A stretch of 64,000 bases of DNA from Acetivibrio sp. MSJd-27. GTDB taxonomy: Bacteria > Bacillota > Clostridia > UMGS1840 > HGM11507. The translations under genes and the position numbers were made by a program. The stretch spans positions 1-64,000 of the forward strand of contig NZ_JAHLPV010000005.1 in NCBI RefSeq assembly GCF_018918095.1, in the 5' to 3' direction. Position 1 is the stretch's first letter; each line of letters begins with the position of its first letter. Below, in pieces: positions 32,574 to 41,277 of this stretch. A model generated the notes under the pieces. It was given only the letters and a program-made list of their open reading frames with translations. It had not been told where the DNA came from and ran no database searches.

Positions 32574-33776
32574 ATGAAAATATTAGTTGTAAATGCGGGC
32601 AGCTCTTCTCTGAAGTACCAGCTGCTGGACATGGACACCAAGGAAGCGCTGGCAAAAGGATTGTGCGACCGGATCGGCATCGGCGGAAGCGCCATCACCC
32701 ACAAAGCACATGGCGGAGAATGGAAAGTGGAAGCGGAATTTCCGACCCATACCGAAGCTTTTATGAAGATGGTAGAAATGATGACAACCGGCGAAGGTGC
32801 GGTCATCAAAGATAAGAACGAAATTTCCGCAATCGGTCACCGTGTGGTGCAGGGTGCGGAACGTTTCCATAAATCCGAGATTGTGACGGACGAAGTGATC
32901 GATACCATTGAGGAGATTGCTCCTCTGGCGCCGGTGCACAACATGGCCCATGTGCAGGGCTTGCGCTGTGCCCAGAAGGTGTTCGGAAAAGAGGTTCCCA
33001 ACGTGGTTGTCTTTGATACCACCTTCCATCAGACGATGCCCCCGAAAGCATATGTTTATGGAATTCCTTATAAATTCTATGAGGAGAATGCTATCCGGAA
33101 ATACGGCGCCCACGGTACCAGCCACCATTATGTCAGCATGAAGGCTGCGGAGTATCTGGGCAAAGATCCTTCCGAGCTGAAAATGGTAACCTGCCATCTG
33201 GGCAACGGCAGCTCCATCTCGGCGGTTGACGGCGGGAAATGCGTGGATACCAGCATGGGGCTGACACCTTTGGCAGGTGTTATCATGGGTACCCGCTGCG
33301 GCGATCTGGATCCCAGTGTTGCCTGTTATCTGGCAGAGATCACCGGCATCCATGGCAACAAGCTTTCTGAACTCCTGAATAAGGAATCTGGATTCCTGGG
33401 CGTTTCCGGTGTTTCCAGCGATAAGCGCGACCTGGAGAAAGCCGCTGCGGAAGGAAACGAGAGAGCAAAGCTTGCAAGTGATATGTTCAACTATCAAATC
33501 AAGAAATATATTGGTTCCTACACGGCTGTTATGAATGGCTTGGACTGCATTGTCTTCACCGGAGGAATCGGTGAGAATGACGCGCCGGTCAGAAGCAATG
33601 TATGCGGTGATATGGAATTCTTCGGCATTTTCATTGACGAAGAGAAAAACAGCAAGAGAAGCTCTGGCATTATGGACATCACCGGAAAGGACAGCAAGGT
33701 GAAGGTTTTGGTTGTGCCGACGAACGAAGAACTGATGATCGCCATGGATACGCAGAGGCTGGTCGAGGGAAAATAA
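32574..33776 (+). CDS. ackA: Acetate kinase
   Basis: Makes ATP and acetate from acetyl phosphate. A 400-aa protein of the ASKHA fold: MKILVVNAGSSSLKYQLLD at the start, the HHYVS segment, HLGNGSSISAVDGGKCVDTSMG for ATP binding, and FTGGIGENDAPVR. GGGAG lies 7 nt before ATG 32574. With pta it forms the main fermentation energy unit here. Confidence 0.97.
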   Translation: MKILVVNAGSSSLKYQLLDMDTKEALAKGLCDRIGIGGSAITHKAHGGEWKVEAEFPTHTEAFMKMVEMMTTGEGAVIKDKNEISAIGHRVVQGAERFHKSEIVTDEVIDTIEEIAPLAPVHNMAHVQGLRCAQKVFGKEVPNVVVFDTTFHQTMPPKAYVYGIPYKFYEENAIRKYGAHGTSHHYVSMKAAEYLGKDPSELKMVTCHLGNGSSISAVDGGKCVDTSMGLTPLAGVIMGTRCGDLDPSVACYLAEITGIHGNKLSELLNKESGFLGVSGVSSDKRDLEKAAAEGNERAKLASDMFNYQIKKYIGSYTAVMNGLDCIVFTGGIGENDAPVRSNVCGDMEFFGIFIDEEKNSKRSSGIMDITGKDSKVKVLVVPTNEELMIAMDTQRLVEGK

Positions 33777-33843
33777 AACTTCTTTCCCGTGAAAAGAGGA
33801 CGGAAAACAGCAGTGGAACAAATGAAAAAATAATCAAAAAACC

Positions 33844-33872
33844 TTGACAAACCAACTGGATTGTATTACAAT
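33844..33872 (+). promoter_or_regulatory. Promoter of the yceD-rpmF unit
   Basis: TTGACA (33844-33849), 17-nt spacer, TACAAT (33867-33872). Confidence 0.8.
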
Positions 33873-33916
33873 ATTGTAAGCGTCTTTCTGTAACTTCTTT
33901 GCATGAGGTGATTCAT

Positions 33917-34402
33917 ATGATGATCGATATTTCCAATATCATTAAATTGGAAGGTGCAAAGGAATCGTTTGAAGGTGAAGTCGTCTTTTCCGAGGAAACC
34001 GATTTTGGCGAAAACATCAGGCTGGCAAAGCCGGTGCGCGTTCAAGGTGTGATGGAAAACCTTGGCGGCGTGTTTGATTTTCACGCCCAGGGGGAGGCCG
34101 ATATGGTCTTTCAGTGTGCAAGATGTTTGAAGGAATTCACAAAAACCGTAACCTTTTCCATGGACGAGCGGTTTTCCAAAGAGGGAAACGAGGAATATTT
34201 AAAAATCGAGCATAATAAAGCGGATATTACGGATGCTGTTTACATGAACCTGCTCCTGAACCTGCCGCAGAGAGTATTATGTTCTGAGCAGTGCAAGGGT
34301 TTGTGTTCAAGCTGTGGAGTTGACCGGAATCTTTCGCAATGTGATTGTAAAAAAGAGGAAGGCGACCCTCGTTTTGCAGTGTTAAAAAATTTATTGAAAT
34401 AA
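33917..34402 (+). CDS. YceD/DUF177 protein, 23S rRNA accumulation-linked
   Basis: A 161-aa protein. CARCLKEF in the middle and a C-terminal cluster CSEQCKGLCSSCGVDRNLSQCDC supply Cys pairs that probably bind zinc, and DPRFAVLKNLL is the usual end. DUF177 proteins sit upstream of rpmF in most bacteria and are needed for normal 23S rRNA accumulation. ATG 33917 follows GAGGTG by 6 nt; the next codon is also ATG. Confidence 0.88.
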   Translation: MMIDISNIIKLEGAKESFEGEVVFSEETDFGENIRLAKPVRVQGVMENLGGVFDFHAQGEADMVFQCARCLKEFTKTVTFSMDERFSKEGNEEYLKIEHNKADITDAVYMNLLLNLPQRVLCSEQCKGLCSSCGVDRNLSQCDCKKEEGDPRFAVLKNLLK

Positions 34403-34422
34403 AGTTTGGGGAGGTGTTGTAA

Positions 34423-34605
34423 ATGGCAGTTCCAAAGAGAAAAACATCCAAGGCAAGAAGAGATAAAAGAAGGGCAAACTGGAAATTGCTGATTCCGGGT
34501 ATGGTAAAATGCCCAGAGTGTCACGAATATAAACTACCTCACAGGGTTTGCAAAGCCTGCGGTAGTTACAAAGGAAAAGAAGTTATCAAAGTTGACGCGA
34601 AATAA
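34423..34605 (+). CDS. rpmF: 50S ribosomal protein bL32
   Basis: A 60-aa basic protein, [20 protein letters not shown], with the zinc-binding CPEC and CKAC pairs. GGGAGGTG precedes ATG 34423. The fatty-acid genes plsX and fabH that often follow rpmF are not here. Confidence 0.97.
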   Translation: MAVPKRKTSKARRDKRRANWKLLIPGMVKCPECHEYKLPHRVCKACGSYKGKEVIKVDAK

Positions 34606-34627
34606 TATAACGGAGTGCCGTTATCCG

Positions 34628-34659
34628 AAATAGAGAGGAGTTTTCCTCTCTATTTTTTT
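34628..34659 (+). terminator. Terminator after rpmF
   Basis: AAATAGAGAGGA and TCCTCTCTATTT form the stem, then a run of T to 34659. Confidence 0.9.
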
Positions 34660-34748
34660 GTTTTTGCGGAATCTTTGAAAATACACTGGAAAAATATTCA
34701 GTTCTATTGTAAAATAAAATTGAGTTAGAGTACAATAGGAGATAGATT

Positions 34749-35210
34749 ATGTCGATTGAAACGGTAAAATCATATTTGAAACAGCACGGCTTTGAGAAAA
34801 ACATATTGGAATTTTCAGAATCCTCCGCCACAGTGGAACTGGCTGCGCAGGCAGTGGGATGCGAACCGGCACGGATTGCAAAAACATTGTCTTTTCTGGC
34901 AGATAACCGCGTGATTTTAATCGCGGCGGCTGGGGATACCAAGATAGACAACGCAAAGTACAAAGCACAGTTTCATACCAAAGCAAAGATGATTCCATTT
35001 TCGCAGGTGGAAGAGCTTACCGGACATGCACCGGGCGGCGTTTGTCCCTTTGCGGTTAGAGAGGGGACGGAAGTTTATTTGGATGTATCCCTGAAACGGT
35101 TTGACACCGTTTTTCCGGCCTGCGGTAGCAGCAACAGCGCGGTGGAGATGACGATAGAGGAGCTGGAGAAGTATTCTTGCTGCATTGGCTGGGTTGACGT
35201 CTGCAAGTAA
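34749..35210 (+). CDS. YbaK/EbsC-family aminoacyl-tRNA deacylase-like protein
   Basis: A 153-aa single-domain protein. MSIETVKSYLKQHGFEKNILEF, then ESSATVELAAQAVGCEPARIAKTLSF with the family Lys, and GHAPGGVCPFAV are typical. Relatives hydrolyse mischarged Cys-tRNA-Pro or Ala-tRNA-Pro; which one cannot be told. AGGAGATAGATT precedes ATG 34749. Stands alone. Confidence 0.85.
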   Translation: MSIETVKSYLKQHGFEKNILEFSESSATVELAAQAVGCEPARIAKTLSFLADNRVILIAAAGDTKIDNAKYKAQFHTKAKMIPFSQVEELTGHAPGGVCPFAVREGTEVYLDVSLKRFDTVFPACGSSNSAVEMTIEELEKYSCCIGWVDVCK

Positions 35211-35276
35211 TTTGTGTGAAAGAGCCGGTGTTATTTATCGGGAGGGATACCTCGTCCATTCAGAAGGAGAAATCAA

Positions 35277-36575
35277 ATGAGTGTAACAATTTTTAATATT
35301 GATCCGGGCAGTATCGCCCAGGAGCTTGGCATTGAGAAGGGAGATATTCTTCTTTCTGTCAATGGGGAACAGTTTACCGACGCCTTGGAATATAAATTTC
35401 TGACAGCGGAAGAGTATGTGGAACTAGAGATTCTGCAAGGGGACGAGATCGTTGTCTACGAGATAGAGAAGGAACCCTATGAGGACATTGGTCTGTCCTT
35501 TGAAAATTCTTTGATTGACGAGCCGCGTTCCTGCCGCAATAAATGCATCTTCTGTTTTATCGATCAGCTTCCCAAGGGACTGCGCAAGCCTCTCTATTTT
35601 AAGGATGACGATACCCGGCTGTCCTTTTTGACCGGAAACTATGTGACGCTGACCAATGTCAAGGATGAAGAGATTGATAAAGTGATCCGTCTGCGCCTTT
35701 CTCCTATTAATGTTTCTGTGCACGCTACCGAGCCGGAACTGCGCAAACAGATGCTTAATAACCGGTTTGGAGGTCGGATTATGGAGCATATCAGGAAGCT
35801 GACGGAAAACGGAATCACGGTCAATTGCCAGATTGTTCTGGTGAAAGGGGTTAATGATGGCGTACATCTGGAGAAATCGGTAAGGGATTTGTCGGATTTT
35901 TATCCGGGTGTTCACAGTATATCAGTAGTTCCGGTGGGCATCAGCGATCACCGGGAGGGATTGTATCCGCTGTCTCCTTTCGAAAAAGCGGATGCGGAAG
36001 AAGTCGTGTCTTTACTGGAAAAATTGCAGGAGGAAAACCGGAAAAAGTATGGCTCCCGCATTGTGTACATTGCGGATGAATTTTATCTAAAAGCCGAACA
36101 GGAGATCCCGGATATTGAGGTGTATGAGGATTTTCCCCAGATTGAAAACGGAGTGGGAATGCTGTCCTCCATGCAGGAGGAACTGTGCTGCGAACTGAAA
36201 ACAGAACGAAAAGAGGTTCGTCCTGGAAAAAGGAGTATTGCAACCGGCTTGTGCGCATATGATTATATCAGGCGGTTTGCGGATATGGTGCAGCAGCGGT
36301 ATCCTCAGGTGGAAATTGATGTCCATCCGGTGGAAAACCGGCTGTTCGGTCATAGAGTCAATGTAGCGGGACTTTTGTCTGGCGGCGATTTGCTGGCTGG
36401 ACTTTCCGGAAAACAGCTGGGGGACACGCTGATTTTGACAAGATCCATGCTGCGGGCGGAGGGAGATCTGTTTTTGGATGATATGACGCCGCAGGAGCTG
36501 GAAGAAAAATTAGGTGTAAAAGTGGTCTTTGTTGAAAACGAGGGCAAAGATTTTGTTGATAAAATTTTGAAATGA
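35277..36575 (+). CDS. DUF512 protein: PDZ-like plus radical-SAM-like Fe-S protein
   Basis: A 432-aa protein with an N-terminal PDZ-like domain (about 1-70: DPGSIAQELGIEKGDILLSVNGE), then CRNKCIFCFIDQLPKG, a CxxxCxxC cluster as in radical-SAM enzymes, and the C-terminal DUF512 domain (about 230-430). The family is widespread in Clostridia and usually stands next to der, as here. Its reaction is unknown. AGAAGGAGAAATCAA precedes ATG 35277. Confidence 0.9.
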   Translation: MSVTIFNIDPGSIAQELGIEKGDILLSVNGEQFTDALEYKFLTAEEYVELEILQGDEIVVYEIEKEPYEDIGLSFENSLIDEPRSCRNKCIFCFIDQLPKGLRKPLYFKDDDTRLSFLTGNYVTLTNVKDEEIDKVIRLRLSPINVSVHATEPELRKQMLNNRFGGRIMEHIRKLTENGITVNCQIVLVKGVNDGVHLEKSVRDLSDFYPGVHSISVVPVGISDHREGLYPLSPFEKADAEEVVSLLEKLQEENRKKYGSRIVYIADEFYLKAEQEIPDIEVYEDFPQIENGVGMLSSMQEELCCELKTERKEVRPGKRSIATGLCAYDYIRRFADMVQQRYPQVEIDVHPVENRLFGHRVNVAGLLSGGDLLAGLSGKQLGDTLILTRSMLRAEGDLFLDDMTPQELEEKLGVKVVFVENEGKDFVDKILK

Positions 36576-36654
36576 TGGTAAACTGTAAAAGAGGAAGAAT
36601 TTACACAGCTGATCGTAAAGCATCCGATCAATAAGAAATACAACGGAGGAAACT

Positions 36655-37983
36655 ATGGCAAAACCAGTCGTTGCGATTGTCGGCCGTCCGAATGTAGGAA
36701 AGTCGACTTTATTCAATAAAATAGCAGGAGAGCGGATCTCTATTGTGGAGGACACTCCGGGCGTTACCCGCGACCGCATTTACGCGGAAGGGGAGTGGTG
36801 CGGGAAAACATTCACTTTGATTGACACCGGAGGCATTGAGCCCCACAATGACGACCCTATTCTGAAGCAGATGGTGCTTCAGGCAAACATCGCCATTGAG
36901 ATGGCCGATGTCATCGTTTTTATGACCGATGTGCGGGATGGACTGACAGCGGCGGATGAAGAGGTCGCGTCTATGCTCAGCCGGTCGGGCAAGCCATTGG
37001 TATTGGCATGTAATAAGGCGGATAATTTCAGCCGTGATACCTATGCACATTTTGAATTTTATAACTTGGGGCTGGGCGATCCAATTGCCATTTCCTCTAC
37101 CCACGGTTTGGGGGTAGGCGATTTGCTGGATGAGATTGTCTCAAAGTTTGAAGGCTTAGAGCTGGAAGAGAATGAGGATGACAGCATCAAGGTTGCTGTG
37201 ATAGGAAAGCCGAATGCAGGAAAATCCTCTCTGATTAACCGGATTCTCGGGGAAGACCGGCTGATTGTGAGCGATATTCCGGGCACTACCCGGGATGCAA
37301 TCAATGCCAGATATGAGAGGGAAGGCACTGCCTATACCTTCGTGGATACGGCAGGAATGCGCAAGAAGAGCAAGATTAATGATAAGATTGAAAAATACAG
37401 TATCCTGCGGGCCTATCAGGCCATTGAAAAAGCGGATGTCTGTCTGATGGTGATCGATGGAACCGCAGGTGTTACCGAGCAGGATACGAAAGTAGCCGGC
37501 TATGCCCACGACCAGGGCAAGGGAATCATTGTCGTTATTAACAAGTGGGACATCGTGGAAAAGGAAACCAGTACCATGAACAATTATAAAAAGAAGGTGC
37601 TGGAAGGATTGCCCTTTATGATGTACGCGCCATGCATGTTTATCTCCGCCAAAACCGGTGCCAGGGTGGATAAATTGTTTGATATGATTAACCATGTTCA
37701 CCAGCAGCAGAATCTGCGGATCAAAACGGGAATGCTCAATGATATTTTGGCGGAGGCGACCGCAAAGGTTCAGCCGCCCACGGATAAGGGGCGCCGTTTG
37801 AAAATTCTGTACGGAACGCAGGTGGACGTTTGTCCGCCGACCTTTGTTCTGTTTGTGAATGATACACGGCTGATGCATTTTTCCTATGAGCGGTATATTG
37901 AAAATCAGCTGCGGGCCGTGTTTGGGTTTGAAGGAACCTCCATCCGGTTCTTTGTGCGGGAGCGCAACGGGGAAAAGCAGTAA
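36655..37983 (+). CDS. der: Ribosome biogenesis GTPase Der (EngA)
   Basis: A 442-aa protein with two consecutive GTPase domains: GRPNVGKST (about 8-16), DTPGVT and NKAD in the first; GKPNAGKSS (about 184), DIPGTT and NKWD in the second; then a KH-like C-terminal domain. Needed for 50S assembly. GGAGGAAACT precedes the ATG. plsY and gpsA follow in the same direction, the usual order. Confidence 0.96.
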   Translation: MAKPVVAIVGRPNVGKSTLFNKIAGERISIVEDTPGVTRDRIYAEGEWCGKTFTLIDTGGIEPHNDDPILKQMVLQANIAIEMADVIVFMTDVRDGLTAADEEVASMLSRSGKPLVLACNKADNFSRDTYAHFEFYNLGLGDPIAISSTHGLGVGDLLDEIVSKFEGLELEENEDDSIKVAVIGKPNAGKSSLINRILGEDRLIVSDIPGTTRDAINARYEREGTAYTFVDTAGMRKKSKINDKIEKYSILRAYQAIEKADVCLMVIDGTAGVTEQDTKVAGYAHDQGKGIIVVINKWDIVEKETSTMNNYKKKVLEGLPFMMYAPCMFISAKTGARVDKLFDMINHVHQQQNLRIKTGMLNDILAEATAKVQPPTDKGRRLKILYGTQVDVCPPTFVLFVNDTRLMHFSYERYIENQLRAVFGFEGTSIRFFVRERNGEKQ

Positions 37984-38014
37984 CGGCATTCGGATAACTG
38001 TATCAAAGAAATCC

Positions 38015-38045
38015 GGCAGGAGCAAGCCCCTGCCCTACAAATGGA
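38015..38045. repeat. Dispersed CTAC-tailed palindrome, copy
   Basis: GGCAGG/CCTGCC with an 8-nt loop, followed by CTACAAATGG, the same tail as at 30548. It lies in the 119-nt gap between der and plsY. Confidence 0.65.
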
Positions 38046-38102
38046 TAACAGTGGGATAGCGCGGGCGTTTCTTGCTGAAATTGATAAAAAGGGGAAATCG
38101 AG

Positions 38103-38720
38103 ATGATTTATTTTATCTTACTGCTGATGGCGGTGATGGGCTATCTATTCGGAAGCCTGAATTTTGCGGTTATCATCGGAAAGCTTTTTTATAAAACGGA
38201 TGTGCGTCAGCATGGTTCCGGCAACGCGGGGGCAACCAATGTTCAGCGCACGCTCGGATCCAAGGCTGCGGCTTTTGTGGCGCTGGGAGATTTTCTGAAG
38301 GGGATTGCTGCCTACTTTATCGCCTACCTGGTGGGCGGTATATTTGAACAGCCGGTTTTGTTTGGTTGTATCTGCGGATTTGCCGCAGTTATCGGGCATA
38401 ACTATCCCCTCTACTTTCACTTTAAGGGCGGAAAGGGGATTCTGACCTCCCTTGGGCTTTCCTTTGCCATCGATTGGCGTGCAGCATTGATTACATTGGC
38501 GGTAAGTATTTTGATTATAGCGCTGACCAGATATGTTTCTCTGGGTTCTATCCTTGGGTGCATCGCAAATGTGGGGTTGATTCTTCTGTTTGATGCCGAT
38601 CCATTGAAAATATGGTTTATTGCCCTTCTGGCAGTTCTTGCCGTTATTCGGCATCACGCCAACATCAAGCGGCTGATAAAAGGGGAAGAGGCCAAGCTGG
38701 GTGCAAAGAAAAAAGGATAA
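38103..38720 (+). CDS. plsY: Glycerol-3-phosphate acyltransferase PlsY
   Basis: Membrane enzyme that transfers acyl groups from acyl phosphate to glycerol 3-phosphate. 205 aa with five to six membrane segments; GSGNAGATNVQRTLG, the KGGKGI loop after HNYPLYFHF, and RYVSLGSI are the three family motifs. AAGGGGAAATCGAG precedes the ATG. Works with gpsA, which supplies its substrate. Confidence 0.95.
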   Translation: MIYFILLLMAVMGYLFGSLNFAVIIGKLFYKTDVRQHGSGNAGATNVQRTLGSKAAAFVALGDFLKGIAAYFIAYLVGGIFEQPVLFGCICGFAAVIGHNYPLYFHFKGGKGILTSLGLSFAIDWRAALITLAVSILIIALTRYVSLGSILGCIANVGLILLFDADPLKIWFIALLAVLAVIRHHANIKRLIKGEEAKLGAKKKG

Positions 38721-38745
38721 AAAGGACGGACTTTGTCCGTCCTTT
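38721..38745 (+). terminator. Hairpin between plsY and gpsA
   Basis: AAAGGACGGAC and GTCCGTCCTTT with a 3-nt loop, immediately after the plsY stop. No T-run beyond TTTG, so partial termination or mRNA stabilisation is likely. Confidence 0.6.
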
Positions 38746-38798
38746 GTGATAAATCATTTGCATATTTGAATAACTATTGTGAAAAGGAGATTCCCATC

Positions 38799-39806
38799 AT
38801 GACGGAAAAGAAAAAAATCGGAGTACTCGGTTCCGGAAGCTGGGGGACAGCGATAGCCAGCCTTCTCGCGGATAACGGGCATGAAGTTACCCTTTGGTCC
38901 TTTTTGGAGGAAGAATGTGAGGAGTTAAAACAGTTTCATGAGAACAGAAGATATTTAAAGGGCGTTATCCTGCCGGATTCCGTCCGCTTTACACCGGACA
39001 TCCGGGAAGCGGTGGAAGGAAAAGAGATTGTGGTGAGCGCAACGCCATCCTTTGCGGTGCGCGGCACAATCGGAAAGATGAAGGACTTTTTTGACAGGGA
39101 AAACCAGATTATTGTCAACATTGCCAAAGGCTTTGAGGAGAGTTCCCTCATGCGTCTTTCCCAAGTTATCCGCAGTGAGTTAGGGGAGGATATCAGCTTA
39201 TGTGTGCTGTCTGGACCTTCCCATGCGGAGGAGGTTGGCAGGAAAATGCCGACAACCAATGTGGCGGCTTCCGAGAATCTAGAAATTGCAAAATTAATTC
39301 AGGACGTATTCATGTGCGGTTATTTTCGTGTCTACACATCCAGCGATGTGCTGGGGGTAGAACTGGGGGCGGCTTTGAAAAACGTGATTGCCCTTTGTGC
39401 CGGGATTTCGGACGGACTAGGGTATGGCGATAATTTGAAGGCTGCATTGATGACACGCGGTATGGCGGAAATTATGCGTCTTGGTACGAAAATGGGAGGC
39501 AACAGCAAAACCTTTGCCGGATTGACGGGTATGGGCGACTTGATTGTTACATGCACCAGTATGCATTCCCGAAACCGCCGCGCAGGAATTTTGATAGGGC
39601 AGGGAAAATCGGTGGAGGCTGCGATGAAGGAGGTCAATATGGTGGTGGAAGGGGTTCTTTCCTGCAAAACCGCCTATGCGCTTTCCAAGAAATATGATGT
39701 GGAGATGCCCATTGTGGAGGAAGCTTACCATGTTCTGTTTGAGGGAGCCGATGTGAAACAATCCATGACAAATTTGATGCTGCGGGATAAGAAAAATGAG
39801 ATATGA
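38799..39806 (+). CDS. gpsA: NAD(P)-dependent glycerol-3-phosphate dehydrogenase
   Basis: A 335-aa enzyme that makes glycerol 3-phosphate for phospholipids. Rossmann motif GVLGSGSWGTAIASLL at the start, NIAKGFEE, LSGPSHAEEV, and the catalytic Lys in GAALKNVIALCAG. AAGGAG lies 9 nt before ATG 38799; the frame opens further upstream but without a ribosome binding site. Confidence 0.96.
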   Translation: MTEKKKIGVLGSGSWGTAIASLLADNGHEVTLWSFLEEECEELKQFHENRRYLKGVILPDSVRFTPDIREAVEGKEIVVSATPSFAVRGTIGKMKDFFDRENQIIVNIAKGFEESSLMRLSQVIRSELGEDISLCVLSGPSHAEEVGRKMPTTNVAASENLEIAKLIQDVFMCGYFRVYTSSDVLGVELGAALKNVIALCAGISDGLGYGDNLKAALMTRGMAEIMRLGTKMGGNSKTFAGLTGMGDLIVTCTSMHSRNRRAGILIGQGKSVEAAMKEVNMVVEGVLSCKTAYALSKKYDVEMPIVEEAYHVLFEGADVKQSMTNLMLRDKKNEI

Positions 39807-39840
39807 TGGAAATCTTCCGCAATACAACGAGGGAGAATCA

Positions 39841-40206
39841 ATGTATGAGACATTGCTTCAAAAAGCCAAAGAGGCCAGCGGTCACGCCTATGCGCCCTAT
39901 TCGAAATTTCAGGTAGGGGCGGCGCTTCTCGCAAAGAGCGGAAAAATTTATATGGGAGCAAATGTGGAAAACAGCAGTTTCGGTGTGACCGTCTGTGCAG
40001 AGCGCATGGCCTTTCTGACAGCTATTTATGCGGGTGAGCGGGATTTTAAAGCGATCGCTGTTTCCTCTCCCCAAAAGCAAGAATTGGTTCCCTGTGGTAT
40101 TTGCCTGCAAACCATGCAGGAATTCTGTACCGGAGACTTTGTGATTGCGGGAGAAACAAAAAAATATTTGCTTAAGGAATTGCTGCCTCGAGGATTCCAG
40201 TTATGA
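39841..40206 (+). CDS. cdd: Cytidine deaminase
   Basis: A 121-aa zinc enzyme of pyrimidine salvage. AYAPYSKFQVGAAL, the zinc-site TVCAERMA and VPCGICLQTMQEF are intact. GGGAG lies 5 nt before ATG 39841. It overlaps the next gene by 4 nt, and no pyrimidine-nucleoside phosphorylase gene is nearby. Confidence 0.92.
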   Translation: MYETLLQKAKEASGHAYAPYSKFQVGAALLAKSGKIYMGANVENSSFGVTVCAERMAFLTAIYAGERDFKAIAVSSPQKQELVPCGICLQTMQEFCTGDFVIAGETKKYLLKELLPRGFQL

Positions 40207-40787
40207 ACCGTTTTGTTTATCATGGGCTGACACGGATAACGGATGATGATGGGTTCCTTATTGACTTGAAATATGCGTCCGAAGACAATTTTACCGGAAT
40301 TGTTCATTATGAAACAGAATTGTGTCTGGTTCATAATGATATTCTGATTGCTCTGCAAAATGCTGCAAAACAGTTTCAAAGGGATGGATTGCAGTTGAAG
40401 ATATTGGACGCTTACCGCCCTATGACGGTTCAAAAAGCGCTGTATGAAGCTACGCCGGAAGACTTAAAGGCTTATGTGCCGGCTCCCTCAGCGAACGCGC
40501 CGCATCCGCGGGGCTGTACAGTGGATGTTACGCTTGCGGACAAAAACGGAAAGGAACTTGCTATGCCCACTGGTTTTGACGACTTTTCCGAGAAGGCCCA
40601 TGCGGACTTCCTGGCTCTGCCGCAGAAGCAGCGGGAAAACAGGGACTATCTGATTCGTGTTATGAATAGGTTTGGGTTTGAAGTTTCTCCGCTGGAGTGG
40701 TGGCATTTTAATTACCGTGGCTGGAGGGAATATCCTTTGCTGGACATCCGTTTTTCTGAATTTCTTCAGGAGATAAGCAGTGTATGA
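40203..40787 (+). CDS. D-alanyl-D-alanine dipeptidase-like protein (VanX/DdpX family)
   Basis: A 194-aa zinc peptidase. LDAYRPMTVQKAL, PHPRGCTVDVTL (the H-x6-D zinc ligands, replacing the usual SxHxxGxAxD) and the C-terminal EWWHFNY with the third ligand and catalytic Glu are present. No signal peptide is seen, as in VanX. Outside van clusters such proteins recycle D-Ala-D-Ala; there are no vanA/vanH/vanS neighbours, so resistance is not implied. Translation is coupled to cdd. Confidence 0.85.
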   Translation: MNRFVYHGLTRITDDDGFLIDLKYASEDNFTGIVHYETELCLVHNDILIALQNAAKQFQRDGLQLKILDAYRPMTVQKALYEATPEDLKAYVPAPSANAPHPRGCTVDVTLADKNGKELAMPTGFDDFSEKAHADFLALPQKQRENRDYLIRVMNRFGFEVSPLEWWHFNYRGWREYPLLDIRFSEFLQEISSV

Positions 40788-40795
40788 CGAAAGGC

Positions 40796-40824
40796 TTGAC
40801 AAAAAGAGAAGCTTTCTATAAAAC
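40796..40824 (+). promoter_or_regulatory. Probable promoter of the FakA-C-like gene
   Basis: TTGACA (40796-40801), 17-nt spacer, TAAAAC (40819-40824). Confidence 0.55.
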
Positions 40825-40868
40825 AAAAATAAGAATTGTTATTGATAATACAAAAAAGGGGAAGCGTA

Positions 40869-41120
40869 ATGATTGAATTTAAATATGATACACAGCTGTT
40901 GATCGAGGGAAAAAATCTTGATGAGAACAGGATCAACGAGCATTTTAAAAAGAATTTTCAAGGGGATTGCCTGTTGGCGGTCGGGGATGAAGAGTTGATA
41001 AAAATTCATTTTCATACCAATGAGCCATGGAAAGTGCTTGAATATTGTGCTTCTCTGGGAGAAATACATGATATTGTAATAGAGGATATGGATAGACAGG
41101 CGAGAGGGCTGCAGGGATAA
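40869..41120 (+). CDS. Free-standing FakA/YloV C-terminal-type domain protein, 83 aa
   Basis: The whole protein resembles the stretch of Dak-phosphatase proteins (FakA, YloV) with E-G-x-L-D near the start, LLAVGDEELIKIHFHTNEPWKVLEY in the middle and GEIHDIVIEDM near the end. In FakA this part follows the kinase domain. Here it is a separate 83-aa gene with its own promoter and ribosome binding site (AAGGGGAAG before ATG 40869), and no kinase domain is adjacent. A role in fatty acid kinase partner binding is possible but unproven. Confidence 0.7.
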   Translation: MIEFKYDTQLLIEGKNLDENRINEHFKKNFQGDCLLAVGDEELIKIHFHTNEPWKVLEYCASLGEIHDIVIEDMDRQARGLQG

Positions 41121-41277
41121 GAATGAAAGAATCAACCCCAATATGATTTGCAATTGCCTTTTCAGATTCCGGGATAGTCTTGCCGTATCCTTACGCATCA
41201 AAAAAACAAAAATTTGTATATGAAAATAATATTAATTTTAATATTTTCAATCAATTTATGTCGAAGGAGTGTATCAA

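Noticed and set aside
32583-33821. 412-codon minus-strand frame over ackA
   Set aside because: Antisense to acetate kinase, which shows all motifs in the plus frame.
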